NCBI GenBank assembly: GCA_037576195.1
Contig: CM075102.1
Span: 35,026,745-35,090,744, forward strand
Source of the DNA: Phytoseiulus persimilis
Taxonomy: Eukaryota; Arthropoda; Arachnida; Mesostigmata; Phytoseiidae
DNA: 64,000 nucleotides
Reading direction: 5' to 3'
The translations under genes were made by a program, and so were the position numbers. This document shows positions 1 to 12,154 of the stretch, one piece after another. Under the pieces are notes generated by a model that was not told where the DNA came from, made no database searches, and saw only the letters and a program-made list of their open reading frames with translations. How positions within the stretch are numbered: position 1 is the first letter of the stretch; every line of letters begins with the position of its first letter.

Positions 1-3000
1 CGTCAGATGGGATCCCAAAATATGAGGCAAGCTGCTAATTGATCGATTATTTAATCAGAACGTCCTCGTGCTCGGGGAGGGTGGCGCTCATCCTGCCTCG
101 GAGACAGCACCTCCATAAGTCGGAACAGCCGCGGGTTCCAAGCGGAATCATCTGCTGGTCGAGTGTGTACGGATGGGGGCTAAAATGGGGGCAGTGTCGC
201 GTGTTGTATTGAAGGGAGGCTTCTGTCTCTCGAACTCGATGAGCCATCATCCCGGAAGGAAGACCCTTCCCTGTATTGTCCCTGTTCTGTATATTTAGTT
301 CGGGACAGGCAACCTTGTTCGCATACAGCCGTTACGTCACAGCATCCTGTTTTTTTTTCCCGTCTGAAACGCCGGGAAAGTAATTGAGACGGGGGCGTTC
401 AGTTTCATCTCACCCTACGGGCTGGGCAGCCCGAAGCCTCTGTACAACGTGTTCGGACAGGCTAGATGAACTCGGCTCTGAAAGGTTCCACAGATTCGGC
501 GACGAGTCTGTGACGTGTGCTATGGAGATAGATCACCGGCTCGAAACTCTCCGAGTTCCCCAGGAACGTCATGATTCGATTCCGAACAAAAGGAGGGTCG
601 TTGAGGATATCACGGAATCACGTTCGAGAGGAACGAAAGTTTCCAAAATTAGGACGGCAAACTGAAGTATCCTAAGGAGAACACATCTACTTATCCATCC
701 AAGTCTCAGGAAGGAGGGTGAGAATAGCTGCAGAAGCCAAGCTATATTCTACGAATGAGAGGCGCTAGGTTCTTGGGATTACAGTTTCCCCTCCGCAGGA
801 TGGTGCTCGGATGGCAAGGCGTGCTCCAACAGACTGAAACTCAGGAATGCCTTGTGTTCTTGCTTCTCCGAACGAAAAGCTTGTCATGGAGCCCACCCCA
901 TGTGGGAATGATTCATGTGAGGCCGGAGAACGCCGCAACGGTTATGAAGTGGCTGTGGGTCTCATCAGGTCATTTCTAATGACAACTGTGAAGCTCCGTT
1001 TCTTGTAGGGAGCAGTGGTGATGCATAATTAAACTGTTGAGCGCCGACAGCTCTAGCTCATTTCGGCGGGTTGCCAGAGGAAATGAGGTCTGAGAGGATG
1101 GAAGTCATCCGTGCTCTTCATCTCGCTACACCGAGGCTGCTCGCGGTGAGATTTAGTTCTAATCCGCTCTCGACATCTTCCACTCTTTGATCGAGTTCAG
1201 TAGGTGCTTCACCGATGAGTCTGTGGTTCCTCGAGTCTTCTGAGGGTTTCCGAAAATCAGAGCTGACGGGGCTGCCTGGTGGAGTCTGAACAAAGAGGTA
1301 TGCGAATACAGCTTCACAGGATGTTGGTCCGACATGCTCGCCAGCATCCTTCGAAATCGGAGGATTCATCCCCTTGACCCGATGCTCCCACGTAGAGTAA
1401 CAGGTATCGATCGGAATTTCGGGAAAACTGAACGTTTCGATTGACGGCGATTCTCCATCTATATGAGCCCTCGAACGCCGTCGAGTCATTGATACTGCGG
1501 GAGTGGGAGCAGAAGCCGCAAGACGGAATGAGTGCCAAGTGAACGTGACCTCCTGGGCTGACTCGAAGGAGTCCCAGGAGCGAGTTCGATATCGCAATAA
1601 GAGAGAATGTTCCTCTCGTTGATACGCATTCGGGTGAGTTGTGAGTGTGGACTCCGAATAATACTCAGCAATGAGATATATGGAATCTACACGAGCGTCT
1701 CAGTTTCTTCGTTCTCGGCACGCCCGACATCAATATCGAAACTGATCTCGAGAACATTCCAACCGTTGTGCCGACGTTTCCGAGTCCATGGTTTGCGTAC
1801 AGCGGAAGTACCGAGATGGATGTTGTACAAACCTCAAAGAACCACCTTCGAATTCGAATAGGAGCGGAACAGAATCCTGTGAAGTCGGAGAGCTCACACG
1901 AAGAATTCAGCTGTTCGAATCAATCAAGAATCTTATTGGGGAACGTGATTCGAGGTTACAGGAAATGCTTCCGTCGCTAGGCTCGTGGCGAGCGGAAGAC
2001 AGGAATACGATGACTTCGTTATTCTTTCGCCGGCCGGTCCGTATTTCCCCTGTTGGGGCATCTACTGCGTGGTTGAAATATGGATCGAGCTTTCCTCGCA
2101 CTAATTGTGGGTCCATATGGTACCGGCACGTATGTTCCTGCCTCTATCGCGATTTCGGGGAGCTCACAGCGCTGAGTTGGCAAAACGCCTGCGCGGCGAG
2201 ATATCGATATCGCTATAACTCCTAATTGAGTACGACCAGCGGTCCCAGGAACCGGAAAGTACGTCTTACCGGTTGGTTCGTCCTGACTCGCACTGGGTCA
2301 GACCCCTACAGCTGTCACACTTTGCACGGCCAGAACGGCAGTCACTGGTGTTCTCGGCGCCATGACAGAACCTCATCCATATGTAGATCCGCGTTGCACG
2401 CTCTCTTCTCTCCCTGCCTGTATGCTCCGTGGATCCACAGCCACTGGGAATGAATTCAGAATCGGGCCGATGCAGCTTCATAACAGCCGCTCAGACGGCA
2501 TCGTGTGGCCTCGAGGATCTCAGTACGGCAATCCATGCAACTTTATTATACTAGATATCTTTCGTCAACTTCAGAGTCTAGGTGAGCAACGCATGATGCG
2601 CGCGTGGTGCCGTTGAAACAGCACAGCGTGAGAAAGAATTCAATGGCGGGTAAGTGCACGGGCCAAAGATGCACGCAGGCCATGCGCGTTCTCTCTGAAT
2701 CAGGTGCTTTGAGCTCTGTGCCGGAGCCTCTGTGCTCGAACGGCAAAGAGCGTCTCAGCTCGTATTATGAGCCTCTTATCATTGTTGAAGACGAGTCTAT
2801 TTCTTGGAAATATGTCGCTTATCTCAGCTGCTCAGGCGGCGGTTTCCGGCCTGAAAATGGTCTCCACAAACTGTGGCCTGCAAGCTAACGCATACCGACC
2901 CACGGGGCCCGCCATGAGTCTCACCTGTGCACCCACGTTATGGGAATTATGAAACTGGCAGCAGATTATTTTTCGAACGCTCCCAGGCGACAACTTCATT

Positions 3001-4979
3001 GAGCCTTCTTGAGGGCCTGTCTCAGAACGTGATTCTGCTGTGATGAGAATCGCCCGAATCGCTTGAGCTTCATAAGCTCCGAATCTTGAGAGCTGTCGAG
3101 TTGCCTCTGCAGCTGGTGATCCTCTGAATAGTTGGATCGGCCAGGAGAATAGATAGGCACGATCGGATCACGTTCGGTCCGCATGTAACTATGTATATCG
3201 CGAGCCTATTGCTGCAATGTCGTCCATTAAATCGTCATCGGACCAACAAGCAAAATCGTTGCGCTCAATGAGTTGGACTGGTCTGAGACTGACTCGCAAA
3301 CTCCGCCGAACTGATTCCGCCCGAGAAGATTAGCCCGCAAAACTACCCGGCTAAAGCAGAGTTTAGCGTCGAGAACGGCGCTCACACCCATGACCTGCGA
3401 TCGCTCTGGCTAGGCTCTAGCTCTCCGAGGTTCGGCCTTGGCAACATGATTCTCGTTGGTCAAGGTCAAGTTGTCACGAGTCTATTGACCCAAATACCGA
3501 ACGCTCGAAATCCCAAAAGTTCTTCCTGCCGCAGCGTACATCAACCGAGGCTTCTGTGTGGGGCACGGATTCCAGCCGTGGAAATCGCTTCGATGGCGCT
3601 TACTCAGCCCGATAGATTCCAGAGCGATTCAGATTCCGAAGCTGTGATTTCTTGGGTCCAGTTCCCTCGAGGTTGTTTCGAGAGAACAGGAATGCATACC
3701 GTGTTTTCAGTTTTCCGCACAAAGATGTTGCCACAGAGGTTGCCCAACTCGACCGTAGCCGAAAGAGGGCCATTCTGATCTCGAACTACAGATGCCATGA
3801 GTTATGAAGATATCAGACCGAGTAAATGGAACGGGATGAAGTTTACTAATCGGCCGAGGAGATATTTTTCGTGCCAAACACTTAAAACATTCGAGACTTC
3901 CGAGTTCGAGGTTCACGTTCAACGTGTGGGAGCATCGAGGTTTCAAAGACAGGCTACCACCTAACACAGTGTTCGCTGTTCCTGGGGTATAGACAGGGGG
4001 GGGGGATCTAGGCTCAGTCACCAGCTAGCATTATGGGAGGCTGTTCGTCAAACTCTCAGAACACGCTCATAATACCCGTTGACTGCAAGAAAGCTCTGGT
4101 ACCGGTTCTAGCTGTCTGCGAGGAATAGGGCAGGGTCATCGTGCCGGGGGAAACACGGGAGAACCAAGAGAAAGCGAGATTTTAGCATGACTGGGCTCGT
4201 TGCGCGACATAGGAGTCCCAGCTGCTTTCCGACGGGGCCAAACAACTTTCGGCACTCGGATCTCCGGCCATTCGGGATTTCTGACCCGAACCCTCACAAG
4301 AATGGTCAGATTCATCTTAGCTTATGTTTTGTTCGTTTTCGATCGTTCAAACAGAACATATATTCTGATCTGAGTATTGGCTGCTCAACTATCGTTCTTG
4401 TGTTTTTTTTTCTCTCTCAAACTGAATCGAAGAGTGACTGGAAGGGAGTAGAAAGGCAGAATCGTAATCAGCGACTCCGAGAACCTCCGCGGAGGGAAAG
4501 CGTACCGGTTCTTGGTACGCTTCCGTACCAGAGACATAGAACGTTCTTCTCCAAAACACCGAATATCTCACAACTTATACCAGTCAGCAGTTGTGGAATA
4601 TCGATAACTTCCATGACCGGTCTCTGATACTTCATTCGGAGCTATAAGTGTGCTGAAACTGGTTCGATTTCCCTAGTTCGATCCTCTGATCCAAACGAAC
4701 AAACCCACTTACAAGTTGCAACGAATCGGCTCCTCTATTCATCAGGGTTTTTCTCGGTCGCCGTGCAACTCTATCCCGTCGAGGTCGAAGCCTCGCTGGC
4801 CATATGGGGTGCGTCTGTTCGAGTGAACGGAGCGACGGAAATAGCGTAGCAATATACAGGGTCATTCCACTTCCGATTTTGCGGGTGTTTCTTGGATGCT
4901 AAGCATCCTCAGAGAGAAAGTGTCATTGTTGACCCCTGTGGTAATTCAGAAATATACATGAGAGGCGAGGTCCACACCC
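1..4979. other. Non-coding or unassigned stretch
   Basis: I can support no gene here. The longest open frames (159 codons on the minus strand at 1118-1597, 146 on the plus strand at 4187-4627, 145 on the plus strand at 1788-2225) are within the range expected by chance and match no family I know. Two plus-strand frames between about 1680 and 2030 look like pieces of one protein offset by a frameshift, which could be an old gene or element remnant. A run of ten G lies at 3996-4005. No RNA gene was seen. Confidence 0.5.
3996..4005 (+). repeat. G10 homopolymer
   Basis: Ten consecutive G followed by ATC. A second G10 followed by ATC lies at 24220-24229. Such tracts can form G-quadruplex-like or slippage-prone DNA, and they are also common sites of assembly error. 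Confidence 0.9.
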
Positions 4980-4989
4980 CGTGAACTTT

Positions 4990-5540
4990 TAGGCCCTAGT
5001 ATCGACAGAAACTCCGCTGTTCCCAGTGAATAGCCTGCCTGAAAGTCACTCGGATGAGGAGATAGAGAAATTTCATGCGCAAATCAAGAACGCTGTCGGA
5101 CGAACCCCCATGGGCCCCAAAGAATTCGAGATAGACGAGGAATGGTGATCCCAACTATTGGACTGAGCCAAGAGGACTTTCACCTTCGAAATCGATCCGT
5201 CGTCACCAAGAGTCTCATGTGACCAAGTTCTTTGCCCCTATCTCGATACGATTCCAGAACTGCCATCACAATCATCTCGTTTGAACTGATCGTCATCGAC
5301 AACAGGGACTCACTCAGTTCCTGCTGAGGCACGGACTGCAAACAACGTGCAGCGGGAAATCCTGCGTCGGAAGCCGGTCAAAGCGACGGCGGCAAGAAAG
5401 GACTTGAGTGCAGGTAATTTACGTCAGCAGAAATCTAGCGACAAAGCCTCGTCCGAGAATTTATTCACCACCGAGTCGTGGGCTCAGCTGATCGGAGGCT
5501 CAAGCGGCTGTTCCGTATGCTGGATTCAGTGTTCCGAATA
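4990..5540 (+). pseudogene. Decayed-looking coding frame, unidentified
   Basis: One plus-strand frame stays almost open for about 180 codons and is broken only by three TGA stops (near 5147, 5162 and 5287). About nine stops would be expected by chance. The first block contains SDEEIEKFHAQIKNAVG and ends in IDEEW just before the first TGA. The last block contains NVQREILRRKPVKATAARK. An acceptor-like AG precedes the first block and a donor-like GTAATT follows DLSAG near 5415, so this could also be exons separated by short introns. I do not recognise the family. A decayed transposon or gene copy is the simplest reading, and a chance frame is not excluded. Confidence 0.2.
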
Positions 5541-6623
5541 AATCAGAATTTGCTGGTCCGATCCATTTACCTTCAATGCGTGCATGCATCCTCATCAATC
5601 GGCCGAGCAAGAGTTCGAGCGGGTGTTTCACGCTGCAATGGAACCGATGCATATTAGTTTTATCGCAACCGGTGGTGAAGCAGTTCGGTGTGTATTCTAT
5701 CGCAGCCATCTGGATATTTTCTCTACGGTTTGTTTACTTTTCGTGATGTCTCGATTCATGTCGAACTTAGATAATTCAAAGGCGGTGCGAGATGACCGAC
5801 CGATCTTGAGAGACGACCATCAGTTGGCACAGCCGGCTTCGCGCAAATCAAAGCAGAACACAGGAGCCGAGGTTTGTGCCACCGCTCGGTGATCAATTTC
5901 TGCACAGTATCAGATAACTTGATCCGGCTATGGGCCAGGCGGAAACTCAGGCGCAGACAACGCTACCTTCCGTTGTTCACGACCGATAAGAGAAAAAGCG
6001 CCGACTTCGAGGTTCGGGCTGAATTCGAAAGTAGATAGGATTTCCAAAAATTCGAGATTCAGCGGATGTTCCTACGCTCCCACGATTCTAAAACGGGAAA
6101 CCAACAGGAATCCTCTCAGAGGAGTAAAACGTTGTCGCCGGCTCCTGTCATTCCCAGAAATTAGGTCTCAGGCCAGATGACGCCGACTGAACGAAGGAGG
6201 CATGGACACAACCGTTATCGCAGAAACAACATATGAATGATGTCCGAAAATTCCTCGAACGTTCTCCGGCAGCTTCACTTCAAGGTTTCGCGGAGACTGT
6301 CCCGCATCAAGTGCGGCGCAACTTCGGCAATGCAGTCCAGACAGCTCTACACAGCTTTTAATAACAAACGATTCGTAGAGCGTTCCTGAACCAATAGACG
6401 GATGAATACCGGACAAACGCTCAATCGGATGAAAGCGCCATTCAACGTCGAAGGGATCGCTGAGAAATATTTCTTCTTTGTTTTCTGGTTCCATGCAAAT
6501 GAGTTGAGAGCGAGTTTACTCTCCTGCCTCACCGCCTGCTCGCCCGCCCGCCAGCCAGCCCACCGCCTGCCGTCACTGCGAGCTGCTAGATTCCTCACTG
6601 GAGCACTAGTTGTAAACAGAATA

Positions 6624-6750
6624 GCAACAAACACCGCCAACGACGACACAGGCGGCAGCGACAACAGCGCCAACAACAACGATAACAACTCCAACGGCGA
6701 AAGCAAAAACAACAACTCCAGCAAGACCGAAACAAGCAAGACCGAAAAAA
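6624..6750 (+). repeat. AAC/ACG-rich imperfect trinucleotide block
   Basis: An A- and C-rich run built from irregular AAC, GCC and ACG triplets. Read in the plus frame it gives an asparagine-, serine- and lysine-rich tail on a 127-codon open frame (6402-6785). The composition comes from the repeat, so I do not call that frame a gene. Confidence 0.7.
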
Positions 6751-9714
6751 ACTCAATCTCATTTTGGGAGCTCGAAGATAAATAACATGACGGTCGCTCT
6801 CTCGCTCGGTGCTTCGGCTGGACGGTCCTTGATGGCTTTGTGAGAACTATGCAGAGCAAGGAGCAGCTTACCGTTCGAAAAAAATGCGGGTCGTCGGTGA
6901 GAACCATGCATAGTGAGTTGAGTCTTTATCCACAAGAGGATAATCACCGGAACAGACGCGAAGCCGAACGAATGAGGAAGGGTGGAAACGATCGAGAGGG
7001 CAAACAGATGATGTCATGTCCATAAATAACCCGGGCCAAGTTCCGACTCACAACTCAGGTTCGGTATTTCTGGCTGGAACATGATATCGGCGTCCCTCGC
7101 TCCGCTCTCTCCATCATCCTCGCTCCCAGCAGCGTACTCGATGAAGGAAACCTCCGTCGAGGAGGGTTTCCCTAGGGGAAGTTATCCAGGGAAACTCAAA
7201 AATGGTTACAATCGTAGTATTCCAAGCTCCTCAAAGATGGCATTCGCTTGGAGTGGCGGACCCATAACTCTCGATTCCGGGAGAGTGGTAACAGTATCAG
7301 ATTGTCCCATAAGTCCCGCCGCAGTCTTCAACCGGGTTTACTTTGGGACCCTGCGCCCATTTTTGGGCAGATTGTCACACGGCCCAACACTGAGAAAAGC
7401 ACTCCGCAGATATTTTTGCCGAGTAAGGAGAAGCTCCGACGAGACTGTCGTTAGTCGAAAATCTATGATACTTCATGGGGACTTATAGCCCCACCTGTTC
7501 CACGCGATACTCCGTGAAATATGTCACTTCGCCTCCTCTCAATCCGCCCTTTCTCGATCTGTCTTCCGTGTTGAGTTGCAGCCTCTCGAAATCCTGCAGG
7601 TGAAAATCCCCCTTCAGAGACGTTAAGCTACTAGTTTTGACACTCGAGGAAGGCCTGATTCAGAGACAATCATGACCAAACAAGGATGACGATGACATTG
7701 ATGATACGTCCGAGCACAGACCAGACGGTAGTCCCATCGAGGCTGTTCTTTCTCTTTGAAAAATGTCTGCGTAGCACTAACCGGGTGACAATCTTCTAGA
7801 ACGATGGGCGCCGTGCGATAAAAAAAAAGCCGATACTTACCCATTTTATGGTTGGGGCGGGACAAACTGGACATGATATGTAATCGGGAAAGTCCGATAG
7901 GCTATAATGAGATAGCTTCTCGAGGGCGCGACAGATTCCTCCATTTTACACTGAAACTTCCCTGTTCCGTGAACGCAGGACGGATGCCAGACGTGGACAG
8001 TCCCCAGTTCGTTAACGTGCATGAGAATCCAGCCAATAAATTCGATAGCGAAGCTCCAAAGACGCAGCCAAAAGTGAACGTATGACAGCAGTAAGGAAGA
8101 GGAACGCTACCCCAAGTATCCTTCATGTCGGCTCCTGTCTAGTTCTTACAAGGCTGGGATGCTGTAGTGGCCGAGTGAATGAAGAGCTGAAAATCGCATG
8201 AGCTCATCGAGCGAACATATCAGAGACGGCAGCGGAAACCAGGCTCAATGATGAGCGGTTCAGCGAAGTTAGGTTGGCCATATACGGCGCGGCGACAGTT
8301 CGAAAACCCTCCAGATGCCCCCCAGATGAGCAGTGATGTGTCGCTGCGATACCCATTGTTCTCCGACGCGGTCAAGCCTGATGATGGCCGTCCCGCTAGT
8401 TTTCTCGACGAATCTCTGCAAAAGGCACTACAGGCCAACGGGGCACGACAGGCAGGCAGCTAGGTCGCTGGCCCCCGTTCCACCATGTCGACGTTTCTCC
8501 GAGCATCGCAACCTTCGGTGGAATAGAATGACTCGAAGTGGAATTTCCTCATGGACGACTCAGTTTGGGGGCTCTCGATTCGATCACTGGAAGCAGTTGC
8601 TCGCTCCTGATTTCGATGGGGGATCAAAACGACCCATGTCGTGTCATGGCATAGTTACGGTTTGCTGCCGTCGATCGCCGCGATTCATCGAGATCCTCAG
8701 TCCTGAGTCATCCTTCGAATAGAGGAGCCTTATCCCTCCATTTAAAATTAAGTCTTATAATACATTGGAAGTAGCGGTTTTCATCCAGGCTCATCAACCG
8801 AAACCGTCAGGTTCTTCGAGCCCTACATCAACGGTGTACGCAATCATCGCTGATATCAAATGCCTCGCGTGTACGCTGATTAAGCCAACACCCCACATCA
8901 ACATACTTGAGTTAAGGAGGCGAATTTTTTCGATCGGTTTGAGAGATAATTCCAATACCAGCCCGCTGACCAACCACCGATCGGGAGATTCTCGTGCACG
9001 AACGAAGCACGTGGCTACGGCTCCGGCGAGTAGCTGCTATTGGTACACTCTTCGGTCCTGATGGTTTTGTCTCATCGGTTGTCAGGAGAAAGCTCCCGGA
9101 ACATATTTTTGCAGGGAGCTCTCCAGATTCCTCCACCCGCGAAGTCGCATCAAGGATTCTCTGGCTCGTAATGGCCCGACAATCCGGAGCCGCCCCCTTC
9201 TTCGCCCACCCATCGAGCATCTCTGAATGCGCCGATAGTGACGGAAATGTATTGTTTATCGCGACCATTTGGTCGGCCATGGAGGTGCCACCCTAGAAAA
9301 ATGCTTCCGATTATCAGAGAGGTTTTTGTAAGTCGCTCTGTTTCCCGTGAGGTTCGCATCGTCAAGCCCTCAAGGGGTGATCGTACCCTTGAGCCTACCT
9401 AGACCGAAACACTGTCTCAGACTCCCGGAAATTTCTCTCAATTCACTGGTGGCTTTCCTATAATAAATTACTGGTGCTGATCCAATCTGATTTCTGGCGG
9501 GTGCAATGGTCGCCGTGCCACACCGGACACTCCAAACTCTGTTTTTCTCTGCTGAGAAAAACCGATAGAAATAGATGGAATCGTATTCCTTTCAGAGGGG
9601 AATTTTTCTTCCAACTGCAGTGAAGACGATGCCATTATTCATCCTCCCCTCTTTCGATTTTTGAGAGCAATTTTTGGCTAGCAGTCGGGGCTCGATCCCT
9701 TCGCCCGCCTCTTT

Positions 9715-9734
9715 GCCTGCCTGCCTGCCTGCCT
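9715..9734 (+). repeat. (GCCT)5 microsatellite
   Basis: Five perfect GCCT units, directly visible. The repeat lies inside a 218-codon open frame (9674-10330) and explains part of its length, because a four-base repeat without stop codons keeps all frames open. Confidence 0.9.
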
Positions 9735-12142
9735 ATCCGACTTTCTATCTGTCCGTCCGCCGCACGGACGGTCGATCTGTTCATGTGCATCTTGAGCCCA
9801 GGCGGACCGCACTGACTGTGCGCCTGAGTCGCCGCCGACGTCTCATCACAACAATGGACATCGAATCGGCAACGCCAGCGAGCCAGGCAGCATCACACTG
9901 GTGTAATTTTCACGCCATTCTTGATACATTCTTATTCCCTGTCTTGGTTTTTTCACAATTTTTTCTAGTGGCGGCAGCGACGGCTGGATTATGGGGCTGT
10001 CACTCTTCTCACAGTGCTGCGGTGGAAAATTTTGCAGCGGCGTGGACTTGGAAAAAGAATGCGTCCATTTCAGTGTGTCTGTCTGCTTCTCTGACTGTTT
10101 CGTTCAATTCTGAACTTGCGGAGGAAATCAATTTCGGGAAGGCGTGCAGCTCAGCCGCCGCGGCGCCGGCCATAGAGATGACCGGGCGACCGACCAGCGG
10201 ACGGCCCGAGTACAGCACTGCGGTTTGCGCAGCGTCGACTTTGTCACAGACCCGGCCTCGGTGTTCCGCTCGCCTCCCCCATGGACCGCGGAGGATGGGA
10301 AACTTCGGAATCAGTCACGTCGAAGCCTAATGAGTTCATACTTTAATGGAGATCAGCCGCGGGAACGGGTGTACCCCGCAGGCCGCTGAGGTCTCCGAAA
10401 AGTTCAGAGGTCAGGCGGCCCGCGTGTGCCTCACAATCTAGCCGATGTCTCGGATCTTTTCTCGGTGGCGACGAATCCAGGACCTCACACTCGAGTAGGT
10501 CCGTACTCGAAGTCGAGTACTCACGAGGGGATTCTGAGAGCCGGAGTTGCACGACGACTGTTTTGGTCATTGTAAAACAAAGAAGCACTCGAACGTGTTA
10601 AACAGGCGGAACGGACTCAGCTTCGCAGACGAGGAGATCCGAAGAGGTTATTCGAGCGCAGTGAGCGTCAGCGCAACCAAGCAAGAATATCCCTGAAATT
10701 CGCCTACTACAGCCGCCAAGTTCGGTGGACTCTGAGAGTATACCATCGGGCGGGACGCATTCGACCAGCTGCCTTCCTGAGCCCTGTCCTGTTCTCTTCA
10801 AACGAAACGTTTCAGTTTGATGCTTCAGTCATCTCCTTCGGCCAACAGAAAGAACGAGCGAACGAAAAGACGAGCGTCCAACTAGCGCTGTCGGCAGGCA
10901 CAAAAAAAGCCGAAGTCGGTGAGATGAAATCAAGAAGGAGCGAGATAGTAGAGAAAAACTGGGAGGAATATCGCCGAGAAGTGGCCGTCGAGCAGAGCAG
11001 TCAGTCACTGCGAAGTCACCGAACAGCCATTCTACGGGCATTTCAAAATTACGGAAAATCGAAACAGTTTTGACAACGTGTGCCGCCTGCCGGATCAGCT
11101 GTTTAGTTCCACGAAAGATCAAGCGTAGTTAAAAAAGAGGGTTAGTTCACCCCTATCATGTGTGGGGCGAACCGAGAGTATTTCTGTTTTGCTCTGCGAT
11201 GAGTTCTTCGGAATCGAGGCGAAGAAAACGGGTCCGAGGAAGTTACTCGTTGAGCATAAATTAGGCTGGGAGGATTTGGAGTGGTATGGCTGGGAACCTA
11301 TCTGTCTGGGTCCAACACATCGAGCGTGATGTTGATCTCACTTCAACCGACCACACCTGAACGAGACCGCTCCGGAAAGAAGTCGTAAGTGGACATTGTT
11401 CCGAGGATGGTCGACTTGAGGAATGGGTTCGGGATACGTGCTCTTCGGGAATCCTACCCAAAGAGATCTCAATTATGAACGGCTCCGGGAACGAGCTGCG
11501 CTGCGTATGAGAACGAAACCAGATCGTTTATTCGTTTGTTTATAGCTCCTCATACACTCTTCTTTCAAATTGCCTTTGTTAGTCAAACTTGTCCGCCGAG
11601 GAGAACTCGACGTGATCTAGGAGCGCGTTGTTTCTCAACCGAATCCTCCCTGCTGCTAGGAAAAGGAAGTTTTGCCCTGCTGAGAATGTCGTACTTCCAG
11701 GACCGAAAACTGGTTCTAGCCTTTCTCTTGTTCGCTTGCATCCGCGGTAGAACCTTTGCGGGCTGGAGAATAAGGCAGAAAACGAAGCACGGAGAGCGCG
11801 AGTAGCAGCCATCTACCAGGATCGGAGCGAGAACACTGCCACAGAAACCCAGTGACGGAAGGAGCTTAGCAGCGGGAAACGCATTTATATTCTCTATCTC
11901 GCTCTAACTCTTTCGCTTCGCTTTTTTTACTTCTCCCGCCAACGACAGCAGTATCAGTGGAAACGGCAGCCGCATCAGCAGAAGCGGGATTGTTGTCGTC
12001 CGTAAGATTCTGATAAACGGGACAAAACAAACACATCACAGTAAAACCCCTCTGCAGACTCACGTACTAGATCCAGCATAGATTTCAGAAGTTCAATCCA
12101 ATCAATCTGGGCCTCCGCCGCCAGGGAGGAATAGCCGATGTT

Positions 12143-12154
12143 TGTGTGTGTGTG
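12143..12154 (+). repeat. (TG)6 microsatellite
   Basis: Six perfect TG units. No adjacent gene is supported. Confidence 0.8.
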
